A stretch of DNA of 64,000 nt from Haloglomus litoreum (GTDB taxonomy: Archaea > Halobacteriota > Halobacteria > Halobacteriales > Haloarculaceae), in contig NZ_CP119988.1 of NCBI RefSeq assembly GCF_029338515.1, positions 3,844,001-3,908,000 on the forward strand. Direction: 5' to 3'. The position numbers were made by a program, and so were the translations under genes. Below, piece after piece: positions 33,432 to 42,088 of this stretch. Position 1 is the stretch's first letter, and the number at the start of each line of letters is the position of its first letter. The notes under the pieces are model-generated. The model made no database searches. It was not told the DNA's origin and was given only the letters and a program-made list of their open reading frames with translations.

Positions 33432-34280
33432 ATGATCGTTCCAGGGTCCGGGTCGCAGTCGCTGGCCGCCGCCCTGTCGGCCGCCCTCGACGAGCCCCTG
33501 GCCCCCGTCGAGTTCGAGCGGTTCGCGGACGGCGAACTGCTCGCGCGCGTCCCCGAGTTCGAGGGTGAGCGCGCCGTCGTGGTCGCGGCCACCGATTCGA
33601 GCGACGCCCACGTCGAACTCCTGCAGCTCCAGGACGCCGTCGCCGACCGGGCCGACGAGGTCGTGACCGTCGTCCCGTACATGGGCTACGGCCGGCAGGA
33701 CGAGCGCTTCCGCGAGGGGGAGCCGATCTCCGCGCGGGCGATGGCACGGGCCATCTCGACCGGCACGGACCGCGTCCTCGTGGTCAACCCACACGAACCC
33801 GGCGTCGGGGAGTTCTTCGACGTGCCGTTCACGGCCGTCGACGCGTCGGCCCGCCTCGCCGAACCGCTCCCCGACGACCTCCGGGAACCGCTGTTCCTCG
33901 CGCCCGACGAGGGCGCGATCGACCTCGCGGCGACGGTCCGGGACGCCTACGGCGCGGGCGCGACCGACCACTTCGTGAAGCACCGCGACCGCGAGACCGG
34001 CGCGGTCGAGATGGAGCCCTCGCAGGTCGACGCCGGCGGCCGGGACGTCGTCCTCGTCGACGACATCATCGCCACGGGCGGGACGATGAGCGAGGCCATC
34101 GACCAGTTGCACGGGCACGCCGTCGGGCGCGTGTTCGTCACCTGCATCCACCCGATGCTGGCGGCGAGCGCGCGGACGCGACTCGAACGGGCGGACATCG
34201 AGGCCGTCTACGGGACCGACACGCTGGAGCGGGCGGTCTCCTGTGTGAGCGTCGCCCCGGCCGTCGCGGCGGACCTGTGA
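33432..34280 (+). CDS. prs: Ribose-phosphate pyrophosphokinase (PRPP synthetase)
   Basis: 282 residues. Transfers pyrophosphate from ATP to ribose 5-phosphate, giving PRPP for purine, pyrimidine, histidine and NAD synthesis. It begins MIVPGSGSQSLAAAL and has VEFERFADGELLARVPEFEG, VVTVVPYMGYGRQDERF (ATP region), and the PRPP loop VVLVDDIIATGGTMSEAI near residue 215. It is slightly shorter than bacterial enzymes, as in other archaeal class members. It feeds the pur genes in this window. A GCTTGTTACC element lies about 35 bases upstream. Confidence 0.94.
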   Translation: MIVPGSGSQSLAAALSAALDEPLAPVEFERFADGELLARVPEFEGERAVVVAATDSSDAHVELLQLQDAVADRADEVVTVVPYMGYGRQDERFREGEPISARAMARAISTGTDRVLVVNPHEPGVGEFFDVPFTAVDASARLAEPLPDDLREPLFLAPDEGAIDLAATVRDAYGAGATDHFVKHRDRETGAVEMEPSQVDAGGRDVVLVDDIIATGGTMSEAIDQLHGHAVGRVFVTCIHPMLAASARTRLERADIEAVYGTDTLERAVSCVSVAPAVAADL

Positions 34281-34332
34281 CGCCGGCGGGCACCGGTCCA
34301 TCGCTACGCCACCGACTCACACCCAAAGACAC

Positions 34333-34340
34333 GCGTTAAG
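34333..34340 (+). promoter_or_regulatory. TATA box of pdxS
   Basis: GCGTTAAG centred about 28 bases before ATG 34365. Confidence 0.5.
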
Positions 34341-34364
34341 TGGGTCCGGACCCAACGTTTTCCC

Positions 34365-35273
34365 ATGAGCGAGGCCACCGATCTCGAGGAACTCGAACGC
34401 GGGACGGAGCTGGTCAAGCGCGGGTTCGCGAAGATGCAGAAGGGCGGCGTCATCATGGACGTCGTCAACCGCGAGCAGGCCCGTATCGCCGAGGACGTCG
34501 GCGCCGTCGCCGTGATGAACCTCGAGGCGGTGCCCGCCGACATCCGCAAGCGGGGCGGTGTCGCGCGGATGGCCGACCCCGGGAGCCTGACCGAGATCAT
34601 CGACGAGGTCTCCATCCCGGTGATGGGCAAGGCCCGCATCGGCCACACGAAGGAGGCCGAGATTCTCGAGGCCGCCGGCGCCGACATGGTCGACGAGTCC
34701 GAGGTGCTCACCCCCGCCGACAACGACTACCACATCGAGAAGGAGGAGTTCACGGCACCGTTCGTCTGTGGCGCCCGGAACCTGCAGGAGGCACTCCGGC
34801 GCATCGACGAGGGTGCCGCGATGATCCGGACGAAGGGCGAGGCCGGCACCGGCGACGTGAACCAGGCCGTGACCCACCAGCGCGCCATCAAGTCCGCCAT
34901 CCGCGAACTGGAGGGGAAGACCCACGAGGAGCGCGAGAAGTGGGCCCGCGAGCACGAGGCCCCCGCCGACCTGGTCCACCAGACCGCCGAGATGGGCCGG
35001 CTCCCCGTCGTCAACTTCGCGGCCGGTGGCATCGCCACCCCGGCCGACGCCGCCCTGATGATGCACCACGGCTGCGACGGCATCTTCGTCGGCTCGGGCA
35101 TCTTCGGCGCCGAGGACCCCGAGGCGATGGGCCGGGCCATCGTCGAGGCCGTCAACAACTGGGACGACCCCGAGCGCCTCGTCGAGATCGCCACCGACAT
35201 CGGCAAGGGCATGAAGGGCGATTCGAACGTCGACATGCCCGAGGAGGAGAAGCTGCAGGGACGCGGCGTGTGA
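34365..35273 (+). CDS. pdxS: Pyridoxal 5'-phosphate synthase subunit PdxS
   Basis: 302 residues, a (beta/alpha)8 barrel that makes PLP from ribose 5-phosphate, glyceraldehyde 3-phosphate and ammonia from PdxT. The catalytic Lys89 is in [32 protein letters not shown] carries the early Asp, and the phosphate loop is [10 protein letters not shown]. The C-terminal [27 protein letters not shown] is typical. PdxT is not in the window. It lies directly after prs, which fits a shared demand for pentose phosphates. Confidence 0.95.
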   Translation: MSEATDLEELERGTELVKRGFAKMQKGGVIMDVVNREQARIAEDVGAVAVMNLEAVPADIRKRGGVARMADPGSLTEIIDEVSIPVMGKARIGHTKEAEILEAAGADMVDESEVLTPADNDYHIEKEEFTAPFVCGARNLQEALRRIDEGAAMIRTKGEAGTGDVNQAVTHQRAIKSAIRELEGKTHEEREKWAREHEAPADLVHQTAEMGRLPVVNFAAGGIATPADAALMMHHGCDGIFVGSGIFGAEDPEAMGRAIVEAVNNWDDPERLVEIATDIGKGMKGDSNVDMPEEEKLQGRGV

Positions 35274-35364
35274 CCGACACCGGCATCCTCCCGCCACGGT
35301 AGTACTGGCAGTCCGGGCGACGACCCCCACAAGACGTTTACTGCGGACGTTCGTGCCGCCGGAC

Positions 35365-35787
35365 GTGCCCCCGATACCTCGCCGGCGACTCCTCCTGACT
35401 GCTGGTGCTAGCGGAGTGGGGGCCCTCAGCGCCGGATGCACCTCCACTGGAGGGTCCTCACCCACGGAGACCGCCCGCTCCGACTCGGAACGCCGGGAGG
35501 ATTTCCGCTTCTCCAACAAGACGAACGCAGAGGTCACCGCCCGGATGTACGTCACCGACGAGGAATCGGGCGAACCGGTCATGGAACGCTCGTACGACCT
35601 CGCACCCCGCTCCGAGACGGGACACGTGGTGGAGGATACGATCCCAGAACTACGCGGCCATCTCTACGCCTACGAGTTCAGCGCGGGCTCTGAAGGGGAG
35701 GCGAGTTACGAGTTCGGGCCCTATCGGTCCACACAGCTGCGAGTGTACGTCCGGGCGACCGGCATAGAGGTCCGGGAGGTCGTATAG
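35365..35787 (+). CDS. Tat-exported lipoprotein, unknown function
   Basis: 140 residues. A twin-arginine start (PRRRLLLTAGASGVGALSAGC) ends in a lipobox LSAGC, so the protein should be exported folded by Tat and lipid-anchored at the cysteine. After a Ser/Thr/Asp linker comes a small acidic beta-sandwich (DFRFSNKTNAEVTARMYV ... YEFGPYRSTQLRVYVRATGIEVREVV). The GTG at 35365 gives MPPIPRRR and lies about 27 bases after ACGTTTACTG; GTG 35353 would add four residues. It is followed by a strong terminator. Confidence 0.8.
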   Translation: MPPIPRRRLLLTAGASGVGALSAGCTSTGGSSPTETARSDSERREDFRFSNKTNAEVTARMYVTDEESGEPVMERSYDLAPRSETGHVVEDTIPELRGHLYAYEFSAGSEGEASYEFGPYRSTQLRVYVRATGIEVREVV

Positions 35788-35824
35788 AGTATCGCGTACT
35801 CGCGAGCGTAGCGAGCGAGTTTCA

Positions 35825-35878
35825 CCGGCCGAAGCGAACGAAGTGAGCGGAGGCCGGCATTTTTTCTGAACGTTTTTT
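35825..35878 (+). terminator. Terminator of lipoprotein gene
   Basis: The stem CCGGCC (35825-35830) pairs with GGCCGG (35852-35857) and is followed by two T6 runs at 35860-35865 and 35873-35878. The loop holds the GAAGCGAACGAAGTGAGCG type sequence common in haloarchaeal intergenic repeats. Confidence 0.65.
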
Positions 35879-35897
35879 GCGGCGAGTGGTGCCGCAG

Positions 35898-35941
35898 CGC
35901 TCGCCGGAGGCGAGCGCGAGGTCACCCGAGTCGTCAAAAAA
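35898..35941 (-). terminator. Opposing terminator of SCP2-like gene
   Basis: On the minus strand a T6 run (35941-35936) lies just after the SCP2-like gene stop and precedes a perfect 8-bp stem (CGCTCGCC-GGA-GGCGAGCG, 35898-35916). Together with the preceding feature it isolates two convergent genes. Confidence 0.5.
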
Positions 35942-35948
35942 GCTCGTG

Positions 35949-36377
35949 CTAGTACTTGTAGTTCGTCGGGATCTCGCTGGCGATCTCGGTCAGGTCGACG
36001 GCCGCCTGGGTGTACTGCATCACCTTCTGCATATCACCCTCCAGCTCGAACACGCCGGACATCATGCCGTCGATGGCGCCGATGTTCCCCTCGTTCAGGT
36101 CGATCCAGTCCGAGTAGGCCCCCCGGAGGACGAACCCGGCGTCGGCCTCGTCCGGGTCATCGACCTCGTAGGTATCGGTCACGCCGCCGTCGTGCAGCCC
36201 CACGAAGAACTGTCGTGTCTCCGGCAGCCGGTCGTCGGCCTCGTACACGTAGAGGAAATCGCCGTTGAAGTCCACGCCCCATCCGGCCCCGTTCTCGGAG
36301 TAGGCCTCGCTCTCGTTGACCCGGCGCCCGTACTCCTCGAACCACTCCTCGCTGGGGAAGTCGATCTCGTCCATCAT
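35949..36377 (-). CDS. SCP2 sterol-binding-like domain protein
   Basis: 142 residues, cytoplasmic, no membrane span. It has the small SCP2/sterol-carrier layout: strands with DFNGDFLYVYEADD and RQFFVGLHDGGVTDTYEV, FVLRGAYSDWIDLNEGN, then MMSGVFELEGDMQKVMQYTQAAVDL, where the late helix with DMQKVMQ is usual in the family. It probably binds a lipid-like ligand; none can be named. Two adjacent ATGs (36377 and 36374) both fit the TTTTAATC box (plus strand 36402-36410). Confidence 0.8.
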   Translation of the reverse strand: MMDEIDFPSEEWFEEYGRRVNESEAYSENGAGWGVDFNGDFLYVYEADDRLPETRQFFVGLHDGGVTDTYEVDDPDEADAGFVLRGAYSDWIDLNEGNIGAIDGMMSGVFELEGDMQKVMQYTQAAVDLTEIASEIPTNYKY

Positions 36378-36401
36378 GACACAACACCTCACACGGTCGG
36401 T

Positions 36402-36410
36402 GATTAAAAC
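36402..36410 (-). promoter_or_regulatory. TATA box of SCP2-like gene
   Basis: GTTTTAATC on the minus strand, about 29 bases before the ATG pair at 36374-36377. Confidence 0.55.
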
Positions 36411-36548
36411 TTCGGCCCTTCATACGACGTATGATTTAAACCCATCGTCGTTGCGAACCGCCGACGGTACCGTATGGTGACGCTCACCGGGAACCGCCGA
36501 AACCGGCGGCATCGGGCGTATAAACCGCCGGAGAGCACCCCCGCAACG

Positions 36549-36558
36549 CTTTATTAGG
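36549..36558 (+). promoter_or_regulatory. TATA box of four-repeat membrane protein gene
   Basis: GCTTTATTAG lies about 35 bases before GTG 36588 and overlaps the alternative GTG at 36558, arguing for the later start. Confidence 0.5.
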
Positions 36559-36587
36559 TGGGGTCAACAAACGCTGGTAGACCGACA

Positions 36588-38624
36588 GTGACGCACAGCA
36601 ACGTGTCTGGCCGCGCCGGGATCGGTGGGAATCCCGGGCGCGGGACGAACGACAAGGTGGTGGTCGCGCTCCTCGGGGGCCTCCTCGCGGGAGCACTGGC
36701 CGTGCTGGTGGCAACGGGCGTCGTCTCCGCACCCGACGGGATGGAGGGGTTCCTGACGGCGGGGTCCGGGATGGCCATGAGCAGCGGGACGCAGAGTGCG
36801 ACAGGTAGCCGGAAACGGCGTGCGACGGCCTACGCGGGGCTCGCCGGCTCGCTAGCGGGCGCCATCACGACCTACGCCGTGGCGACGCTCCACCTCCGGT
36901 ACATGGGGACAATCCTCCAGAGTGGGCGCCCTGCTCGCGGGATGTTCCTCTTCGGGCTCGTGGCGTTCGCCCTGACCGGGCTCTACGTCGTCACCGGCGC
37001 GAAGCTCGTCGGCCGCGGGAGCGGTTTCGTCCGCCGGAGCGCGACGACCGGACTGGCCTTCGGCGCCGTCCTCGGCGGGGCGTTCAGCCTGTTCGTCGTC
37101 CCGTCGCTCGTCGGGAGCACCCCGGCGACCATCGACCCGGCACCGACCGTCGCCGTCCTCGGCTGGGCCGTCTTCGGCCTCGTGATGGGGACGACATACG
37201 CCAGCGTCCTCTCCGGGCAGTCCATCCTGCCGGCGTACCTCCGCCGGAACGGGGCCCGGGTGGTCGCGAGTTCGCTCGCCGGCGTCTACCTCGGGGGGCT
37301 CGCACTGCTGATCATCCGACCGCCGCACCTCCGGTTCGTCGGCACCATCCTCGCGAGCGGCACCCAGCAGCGCGGGCTGGTCTTCCTCCTCCTGATGGGG
37401 CTGCTGCTCACGCTGACCGTCTCCCGGGTCGCCGGCACCCGGACCGCCGCGGCACCCTTCTCGACCGGGATCTTCGCCGGTATCGGTACCACCGTCTTCG
37501 GCCTGTTCGTCGTTCCGGCCCTCGTCGGCGCCATCGGCGGCTGGCCGCTGCAGGTGCCCATCGGCTACTTCCCCATCGCCTTCGGCTACTTCCTCTTCGG
37601 CTTCGGGACCACCGCGGCCTACGGGCTGCTCCGGCGCCGCGATGTCGACCTCGTCGCCGACGTCCGGAGCACGGCGACCCTGAAGGGGCTGCTCGCCGGG
37701 GGGACAGCCGGCGGGGTCCTGCTCTACGTCCTCGCCCAGCCGCATCTGCTCTGGCTGGGGACCATCCTCCGGAGCGGGACCGCAGGACGCGGGTTCCTCG
37801 CGTGGTTCATCGTCTGCCTCCCGCTGGCGGTGGTCATCGCGGCCATCCCGGGCCGTCGGTTCGAACCCGGGACCAGTACGCTCGACGCCGGGACCACGGG
37901 CATCATCTACGGGCTCGTGTTCGCCATCGTCGCCGGCACCGCCCTCGTCCCCTCGGTCATCGACGGCGTGACGCCGCTCCAGGCCTACCCCGCGCCGTAC
38001 GTCGGTGCTGGCCTGCTGGCGTACGTCGTCTTCGGCTTCGTCTTCGCCGCCGTCTACCGGGACAGCCTCCCGCTTGGCGAGCCCCAGACGGACTTCGAGT
38101 CCGTCAGCGCCGGCGTCAGCTCACGCCGGCTCCGGGCGTACGCGTTCGGCTCCGTCTTCGGCGGGCTTGTCGGCGGCCTCACCATCTACCACATCGGCGC
38201 TCCCGTGTACATGCGCTACATCGGCTCGCTGTTCGGGATGGGAGGGAGCTTCGAGAAGGCCTGGGTCGCGTGGCTCGTCCTGGCGCTGGTGCTCGGTGGC
38301 CTGTTCGTCGCCCTCGTCCGGAACACGCTGGACGACTACGTCAACAGCCTCATCATGACCACCTCGCGGAACCGGGACCTCCGCCAGCTCCTCCAGCCCG
38401 CGCTCAAGCAGGCCTCCGTCACCACCACCGCGACGGCGGTCGGCCTGGCCTACGGCGTCGCGCTGGCGGTCGTTCTGGGCGCGGTCGGCCTCCCGCTGCT
38501 GGTCGAGAACCTCACCGCGTTCTCGATGGGCCCGGCCCCGAACCTCGACGGCGGCACGCTGCTCGGGTTCGTCCTCTACGGCGGCTTCCTCGGCGCCGGC
38601 TACGGGCTCATCCTGGAGTTCTGA
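36588..38624 (+). CDS. Large membrane protein made of four internal repeats
   Basis: 678 residues, not recognised. After a 25-residue polar start it has about sixteen or more membrane spans in four repeats of 140-155 residues. Each repeat holds the motif (h)HLRYMGTILxSGxxxRG: LHLRYMGTILQSG (101-113), PHLRFVGTILASG (247-258), PHLLWLGTILRSG (about 385-397) and VYMRYIGSLFGMG (about 541-552). Each is followed, some 70-85 residues later, by VVPSLVG, VVPALVG, LVPSVID or GLPLLVE. Repeat 4 is the most divergent. Such repetition suggests a pseudo-symmetric channel or transporter, or a membrane scaffold. The gene stands alone between an SCP2-like gene and mptG. Confidence 0.75.
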   Translation: MTHSNVSGRAGIGGNPGRGTNDKVVVALLGGLLAGALAVLVATGVVSAPDGMEGFLTAGSGMAMSSGTQSATGSRKRRATAYAGLAGSLAGAITTYAVATLHLRYMGTILQSGRPARGMFLFGLVAFALTGLYVVTGAKLVGRGSGFVRRSATTGLAFGAVLGGAFSLFVVPSLVGSTPATIDPAPTVAVLGWAVFGLVMGTTYASVLSGQSILPAYLRRNGARVVASSLAGVYLGGLALLIIRPPHLRFVGTILASGTQQRGLVFLLLMGLLLTLTVSRVAGTRTAAAPFSTGIFAGIGTTVFGLFVVPALVGAIGGWPLQVPIGYFPIAFGYFLFGFGTTAAYGLLRRRDVDLVADVRSTATLKGLLAGGTAGGVLLYVLAQPHLLWLGTILRSGTAGRGFLAWFIVCLPLAVVIAAIPGRRFEPGTSTLDAGTTGIIYGLVFAIVAGTALVPSVIDGVTPLQAYPAPYVGAGLLAYVVFGFVFAAVYRDSLPLGEPQTDFESVSAGVSSRRLRAYAFGSVFGGLVGGLTIYHIGAPVYMRYIGSLFGMGGSFEKAWVAWLVLALVLGGLFVALVRNTLDDYVNSLIMTTSRNRDLRQLLQPALKQASVTTTATAVGLAYGVALAVVLGAVGLPLLVENLTAFSMGPAPNLDGGTLLGFVLYGGFLGAGYGLILEF

Positions 38625-38885
38625 GGTTCGAACCGTACCGCGGTGTTCTCGCAGCGCTCTCGCACCCTTTCCACTGAATGAGTGTGTTGAGCGGATACGT
38701 CTCCAGTAACCAGATATCCCTCCCGGCCACGGGGAACACGGAGCTTCATATACGGGAACGGGACCAGCCACCCCATGTCCTGACGAGTCGCCCCGGACCG
38801 CCGACCCGGACGGGGAGAACGCCACTCCCCGGCCGGTTCGACCCGCGCGGTGCCCGGTCCGGGTCTCGGTCGCACCGCCTGCTCG
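38625..38885. other. Convergent intergenic region with unused promoter-like box
   Basis: 261 bp between two converging genes. It has a TTCATATAC box at 38753-38761 followed by ATG TCC TGA, and hairpins such as GGGGAG-CTCCCC at 38814-38832. No protein gene is supported; a small RNA is conceivable. Confidence 0.35.
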
Positions 38886-39890
38886 CTACGCCTCGCTCTC
38901 GATGGTGGCGCCCTCGTTGCGCGGCCGGGTGATCAACACGTCCCCGTCGCTCTCGGCCGCGTCGAGGGCTGCGTGGGCCGCTCGTCGCGCGGTGCCCGCC
39001 CGGTCGGCGTCCGTGAGCGCGTACACGGCCGGCCCCCACGACGACTGGCCGACACCGGCGACGGCCGGTGACTCACGCAGCTCCTCGACGACCTGTCCGG
39101 CAGGGGGACGGTAGACGCCGCCCTGTTCGTCGGCGTACCAGGCTCCGTTGAGCCGGCCGAACTCGGCGATAGCGTCCCCGAACGCCCCTAGCCGTCCCTC
39201 GGCCGCCGCGGGGAGCAGGCGCCGGACCGTCAGCGCCGCGAGGTCGTCGGCCACCGACGGGTCCGCCGACTCCACGACGGCACCCATACTGTCGTCCTCG
39301 TCGCTGCCGTGGCGGCCCTGCTCGGCGTCGGGGAGCGCAAGCACCACCCGCCAGTCGGCCGGGAGGGCGTGCCGCGCGAGCACCGTGGGTACCGTCCAGT
39401 TCCCCTGCGCGGGCGGCCGGGTGGTGAACCGCTCCGTCGGGTGGCCCGCATCCACGACGAACCCCCCCTGCTCGAACGCGGCGACGCCGACGCCCGAGCG
39501 ACCACCTCGACCCAGCGCCGGCGCGCGCTCCCGGGACCGAACGTCCTCGCCGTGTGCTCGGGCGACCGCGGCCAGCGTCGCGAGCGCCGTCGCCGTCCCG
39601 CTCCCGAGCCCCACGTGGCGCGGGAGCGTCGCCTCGACGGCCAGTTCGGCCCCCGGAACCCCGAGGAGGTCGCAGACCGCAGTCGCGTACTCGCGGACAC
39701 ACGCCACGTCGGGCTCGTCGACCGCCGCGTCCGCGGCGTGACAGGTCACCGTCTCCGCCGGTGTCGCGGAGAGACGGACGCGCGGCTCCGCGAGTGCCAG
39801 CCCGACGCCGCCGTAGAGGCGCTCGTGCGCCAGCGAGAGGTTGGCGAAGCCGACGTGGAGTCGCGCGCCGGTCGAGACGGTGGCTCGCAT
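38886..39890 (-). CDS. mptG: Beta-ribofuranosylaminobenzene 5'-phosphate synthase-like protein (GHMP fold)
   Basis: 334 residues. GHMP kinase superfamily: GARLHVGFANLSLAHERLYGGVGLAL at the start and the ATP/phosphate loop LPRHVGLGSGTATALATLAAV near residue 90-110, then GRGGRSGVGVAAFEQGGFVVDAGH, and GVGQSSWGPAVYALTD near the end. It matches archaeal MptG, which condenses PRPP with p-aminobenzoate derivatives at the start of tetrahydromethanopterin synthesis; it also needs PRPP made by prs in this window. Haloarchaea mainly use folate-type carriers, so the true product is uncertain. Divergent from ilvD. Confidence 0.83.
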   Translation of the reverse strand: MRATVSTGARLHVGFANLSLAHERLYGGVGLALAEPRVRLSATPAETVTCHAADAAVDEPDVACVREYATAVCDLLGVPGAELAVEATLPRHVGLGSGTATALATLAAVARAHGEDVRSRERAPALGRGGRSGVGVAAFEQGGFVVDAGHPTERFTTRPPAQGNWTVPTVLARHALPADWRVVLALPDAEQGRHGSDEDDSMGAVVESADPSVADDLAALTVRRLLPAAAEGRLGAFGDAIAEFGRLNGAWYADEQGGVYRPPAGQVVEELRESPAVAGVGQSSWGPAVYALTDADRAGTARRAAHAALDAAESDGDVLITRPRNEGATIESEA

Positions 39891-39963
39891 CTGTCGGGGG
39901 TGGGCGGCCCGCCGACAAGCGACTTTCGACCCTGTCGGGGCAGAACTCGCCCCCTCTCGCGGA

Positions 39964-39971
39964 ACTTAACC
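39964..39971 (+). promoter_or_regulatory. TATA box of ilvD
   Basis: ACTTAACC centred about 27 bases before ATG 39994. Confidence 0.5.
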
Positions 39972-39993
39972 CCGTGCGCGACAACCGGATGTC

Positions 39994-41760
39994 ATGAGTC
40001 AGCAACGTCCCAGCCGCACCGAGGACGGCGACGCGGTCGGATCCGAAGGGGAGAAGCCCGAGAACCTACGGTCGCGAGAGGTGACCGAAGGAGCGGAACG
40101 CGCCCCGCACCGCGCGATGTTCCGCGCGATGGGGTTCGACGACGAGGACCTCGCCTCCCCGATGGTCGGGGTCGCCAACCCCGCAGCCGACATCACGCCC
40201 TGCAACGTCCACCTCGACGATGTCGCCCAGAGTGCCATCGACGGCATCGACGCCGCCGGCGGGATGCCCATCGAGTTCGGCACCATCACCATCTCCGACG
40301 CCATCTCGATGGGCACCGAGGGGATGAAGGCCTCGCTCGTCTCGCGCGAGGTCATCGCCGACTCCGTCGAGCTCGTCTCCTTCGGCGAGCGTATGGACGC
40401 CCTCGTCACGGTCGCGGGCTGTGACAAGAACCTCCCCGGGATGATGATGGCCGCCATCCGGACGGACCTCCCCTCCGTCTTCCTCTACGGCGGCTCCATC
40501 ATGCCCGGCCAGCACGAGGGACGCGACGTGACCATCGTCAACGTGTTCGAGGGCGTCGGCGCCTACGCCGAGGGCGACATGTCAGCCGAGGAACTGGACG
40601 ACCTCGAACGGCACGCCTGCCCCGGCGCCGGCTCCTGTGGCGGGATGTACACCGCCAACACGATGGCCTCCATCAGCGAGGCGCTCGGCCTCGCACCGCT
40701 CGGGTCGGCCTCGGCCCCGGCGGAGGACGAGGAGCGCTACGCGGTCGCCGACCGCGCGGGCGAACTCGTCCTCGAGTGTGTGCAGGAGGATCGCCGGCCC
40801 TCGGACATCCTCACGAAGGAGTCGTTCGAGAACGCTATCGCGCTCCAGACCGCCATCGGCGGTTCGACCAACGCCGTCCTCCACCTGCTCGCGCTGGCCG
40901 CCGAGGCCGATGTCGACCTCGACATCGAGGACTTCGACCGCATCAGCCGGCGGACGCCGAAGATCGCCGACCTCTCGCCCGGCGGCACCCACGTCATGAA
41001 CGACCTCCACGAGGTCGGCGGCGTGCCCGTTGTCGTCCGTCGCCTGCTCGATGCGGGGCTGTTCCACGGCGACCAGCTCACCGTGACGGGCCGCACCATC
41101 GCGGAGGAGCTCGAGGAACTGGACCTGCCCGACGACGACGAGATCGACGCGGAGTTCCTCTACACCGTCGACGAGCCCAAGTACCCGGAGGGCGCCATCA
41201 AGATCCTCACCGGCAACCTCGCCCCCGATGGGGCCGTCCTGAAGGCGACCGGCCAGGACGAGTTCCACCACGAGGGCCCCGCGCGGATCTTCGAGAACGA
41301 GGAGGACGCGATGCGCTACGTCCAGGAGGGCCACATCGAATCGGGCGACGTCATCGTCATCCGGAACGAGGGCCCCCGCGGCGGGCCGGGGATGCGCGAG
41401 ATGCTCGGCGTCACGGCAGCCGTCGTCGGCGCCGGCCACGAGGACGACGTGGCGCTCCTCACCGACGGGCGGTTCTCCGGCGGCACCCGCGGCCCGATGA
41501 TCGGCCACATCGCGCCCGAGGCGTTCGTCGGCGGCCCCATCGCCGCGCTGGAGGACGGCGACCACGTCCGGGTCGACATCCCCGACCGGACCATCGAGGT
41601 CGACCTGAGCGACGAGGAGCTGGACGCGCGGCTGGAGGACTGGGAGCAACCCGCACCCGCGTACGACACCGGCGTCCTCGCGAAGTACGGCTTCGCGTTC
41701 GACTCGGCGGCCAACGGTGCCGTCACGAATCCGGGCGTCCGCCGGTTCGACGACCGGTAA
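39994..41760 (+). CDS. ilvD: Dihydroxy-acid dehydratase
   Basis: 588 residues. Dehydrates dihydroxy acids to 2-keto acids in valine, leucine and isoleucine synthesis. Iron-sulfur ligands expected at Cys70 (ITPCNVHL), Cys143 (AGCDKNLPG) and Cys215 (GSCGGMYTAN); other signatures are GGSTNAVLHLLALA, GNLAPDGAVLK and LLTDGRFSGGTRG. The N-terminus has a 40-residue polar extension before the conserved MFRAMGFDDED. Three ligands in this spacing suit a [2Fe-2S] or [4Fe-4S] enzyme. The gene is single, with its own promoter; other ilv genes are not in the window. Confidence 0.95.
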   Translation: MSQQRPSRTEDGDAVGSEGEKPENLRSREVTEGAERAPHRAMFRAMGFDDEDLASPMVGVANPAADITPCNVHLDDVAQSAIDGIDAAGGMPIEFGTITISDAISMGTEGMKASLVSREVIADSVELVSFGERMDALVTVAGCDKNLPGMMMAAIRTDLPSVFLYGGSIMPGQHEGRDVTIVNVFEGVGAYAEGDMSAEELDDLERHACPGAGSCGGMYTANTMASISEALGLAPLGSASAPAEDEERYAVADRAGELVLECVQEDRRPSDILTKESFENAIALQTAIGGSTNAVLHLLALAAEADVDLDIEDFDRISRRTPKIADLSPGGTHVMNDLHEVGGVPVVVRRLLDAGLFHGDQLTVTGRTIAEELEELDLPDDDEIDAEFLYTVDEPKYPEGAIKILTGNLAPDGAVLKATGQDEFHHEGPARIFENEEDAMRYVQEGHIESGDVIVIRNEGPRGGPGMREMLGVTAAVVGAGHEDDVALLTDGRFSGGTRGPMIGHIAPEAFVGGPIAALEDGDHVRVDIPDRTIEVDLSDEELDARLEDWEQPAPAYDTGVLAKYGFAFDSAANGAVTNPGVRRFDDR

Positions 41761-41770
41761 CGCCCGCCGG

Positions 41771-41968
41771 CTACCGCATACTGCGGCGGGACAGCACCAG
41801 TGTCGAGGCGAGCCACGCCCCGGCCTCCTCGCGCCCGGACTCGTACACCCGGACGCACCCGTCAACCTCGCGGGACTCGTACCCCTCGTAGGCCGCCGCC
41901 TCCGGCCCGACGGCCGGATAGCGCTCCATCTCACCGTCCCGCTCGCCGTCGTGTGACCTGCTGGACAT
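41771..41968 (-). CDS. Small haloarchaeal protein (DUF7331-like)
   Basis: 65 residues, polar, with AAAYEGYESREVDGCVRVYESGREEAGAWLASTLVLSRRSMR. It resembles the haloarchaeal small-protein family DUF7331 (Tyr/Glu-rich middle and a WL(A/S)S tail), function unknown. ATG 41968 is preceded by AAAGGAG at ribosome-binding distance, and a TTTAACG box about 40 bases upstream, so this transcript seems to have a short leader, unlike most here. It is convergent with ilvD. Confidence 0.65.
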   Translation of the reverse strand: MSSRSHDGERDGEMERYPAVGPEAAAYEGYESREVDGCVRVYESGREEAGAWLASTLVLSRRSMR

Positions 41969-42088
41969 CTGACTCTGACTCCTTTCGCCGTGTCTCTCCC
42001 GCCCCTCGTTAAATGTTGCCACACCGCACGACACGCGTCAGACGCACGGCTCGAGCGTGCGAAAATACTGAGAAGGGTGGTCGGTCGC

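Noticed and set aside
32328-34301. N-terminal extension of the phosphohexomutase frame to 1136 codons
   Set aside because: The extra 658 codons run antisense to the beta-propeller and prs genes with shadow composition; the promoter and family start place the ATG at 32327.
38620-38660. GGTTCGAACC resembling a tRNA T-loop
   Set aside because: No acceptor stem, anticodon stem or CCA-side pairing is found around it.
29500-38780. Shared GGAACGGGACCAG near 29513 and 38757
   Set aside because: A 13-base match between two intergenic places in a high-GC 64 kb window is expected by chance; flanks do not align.
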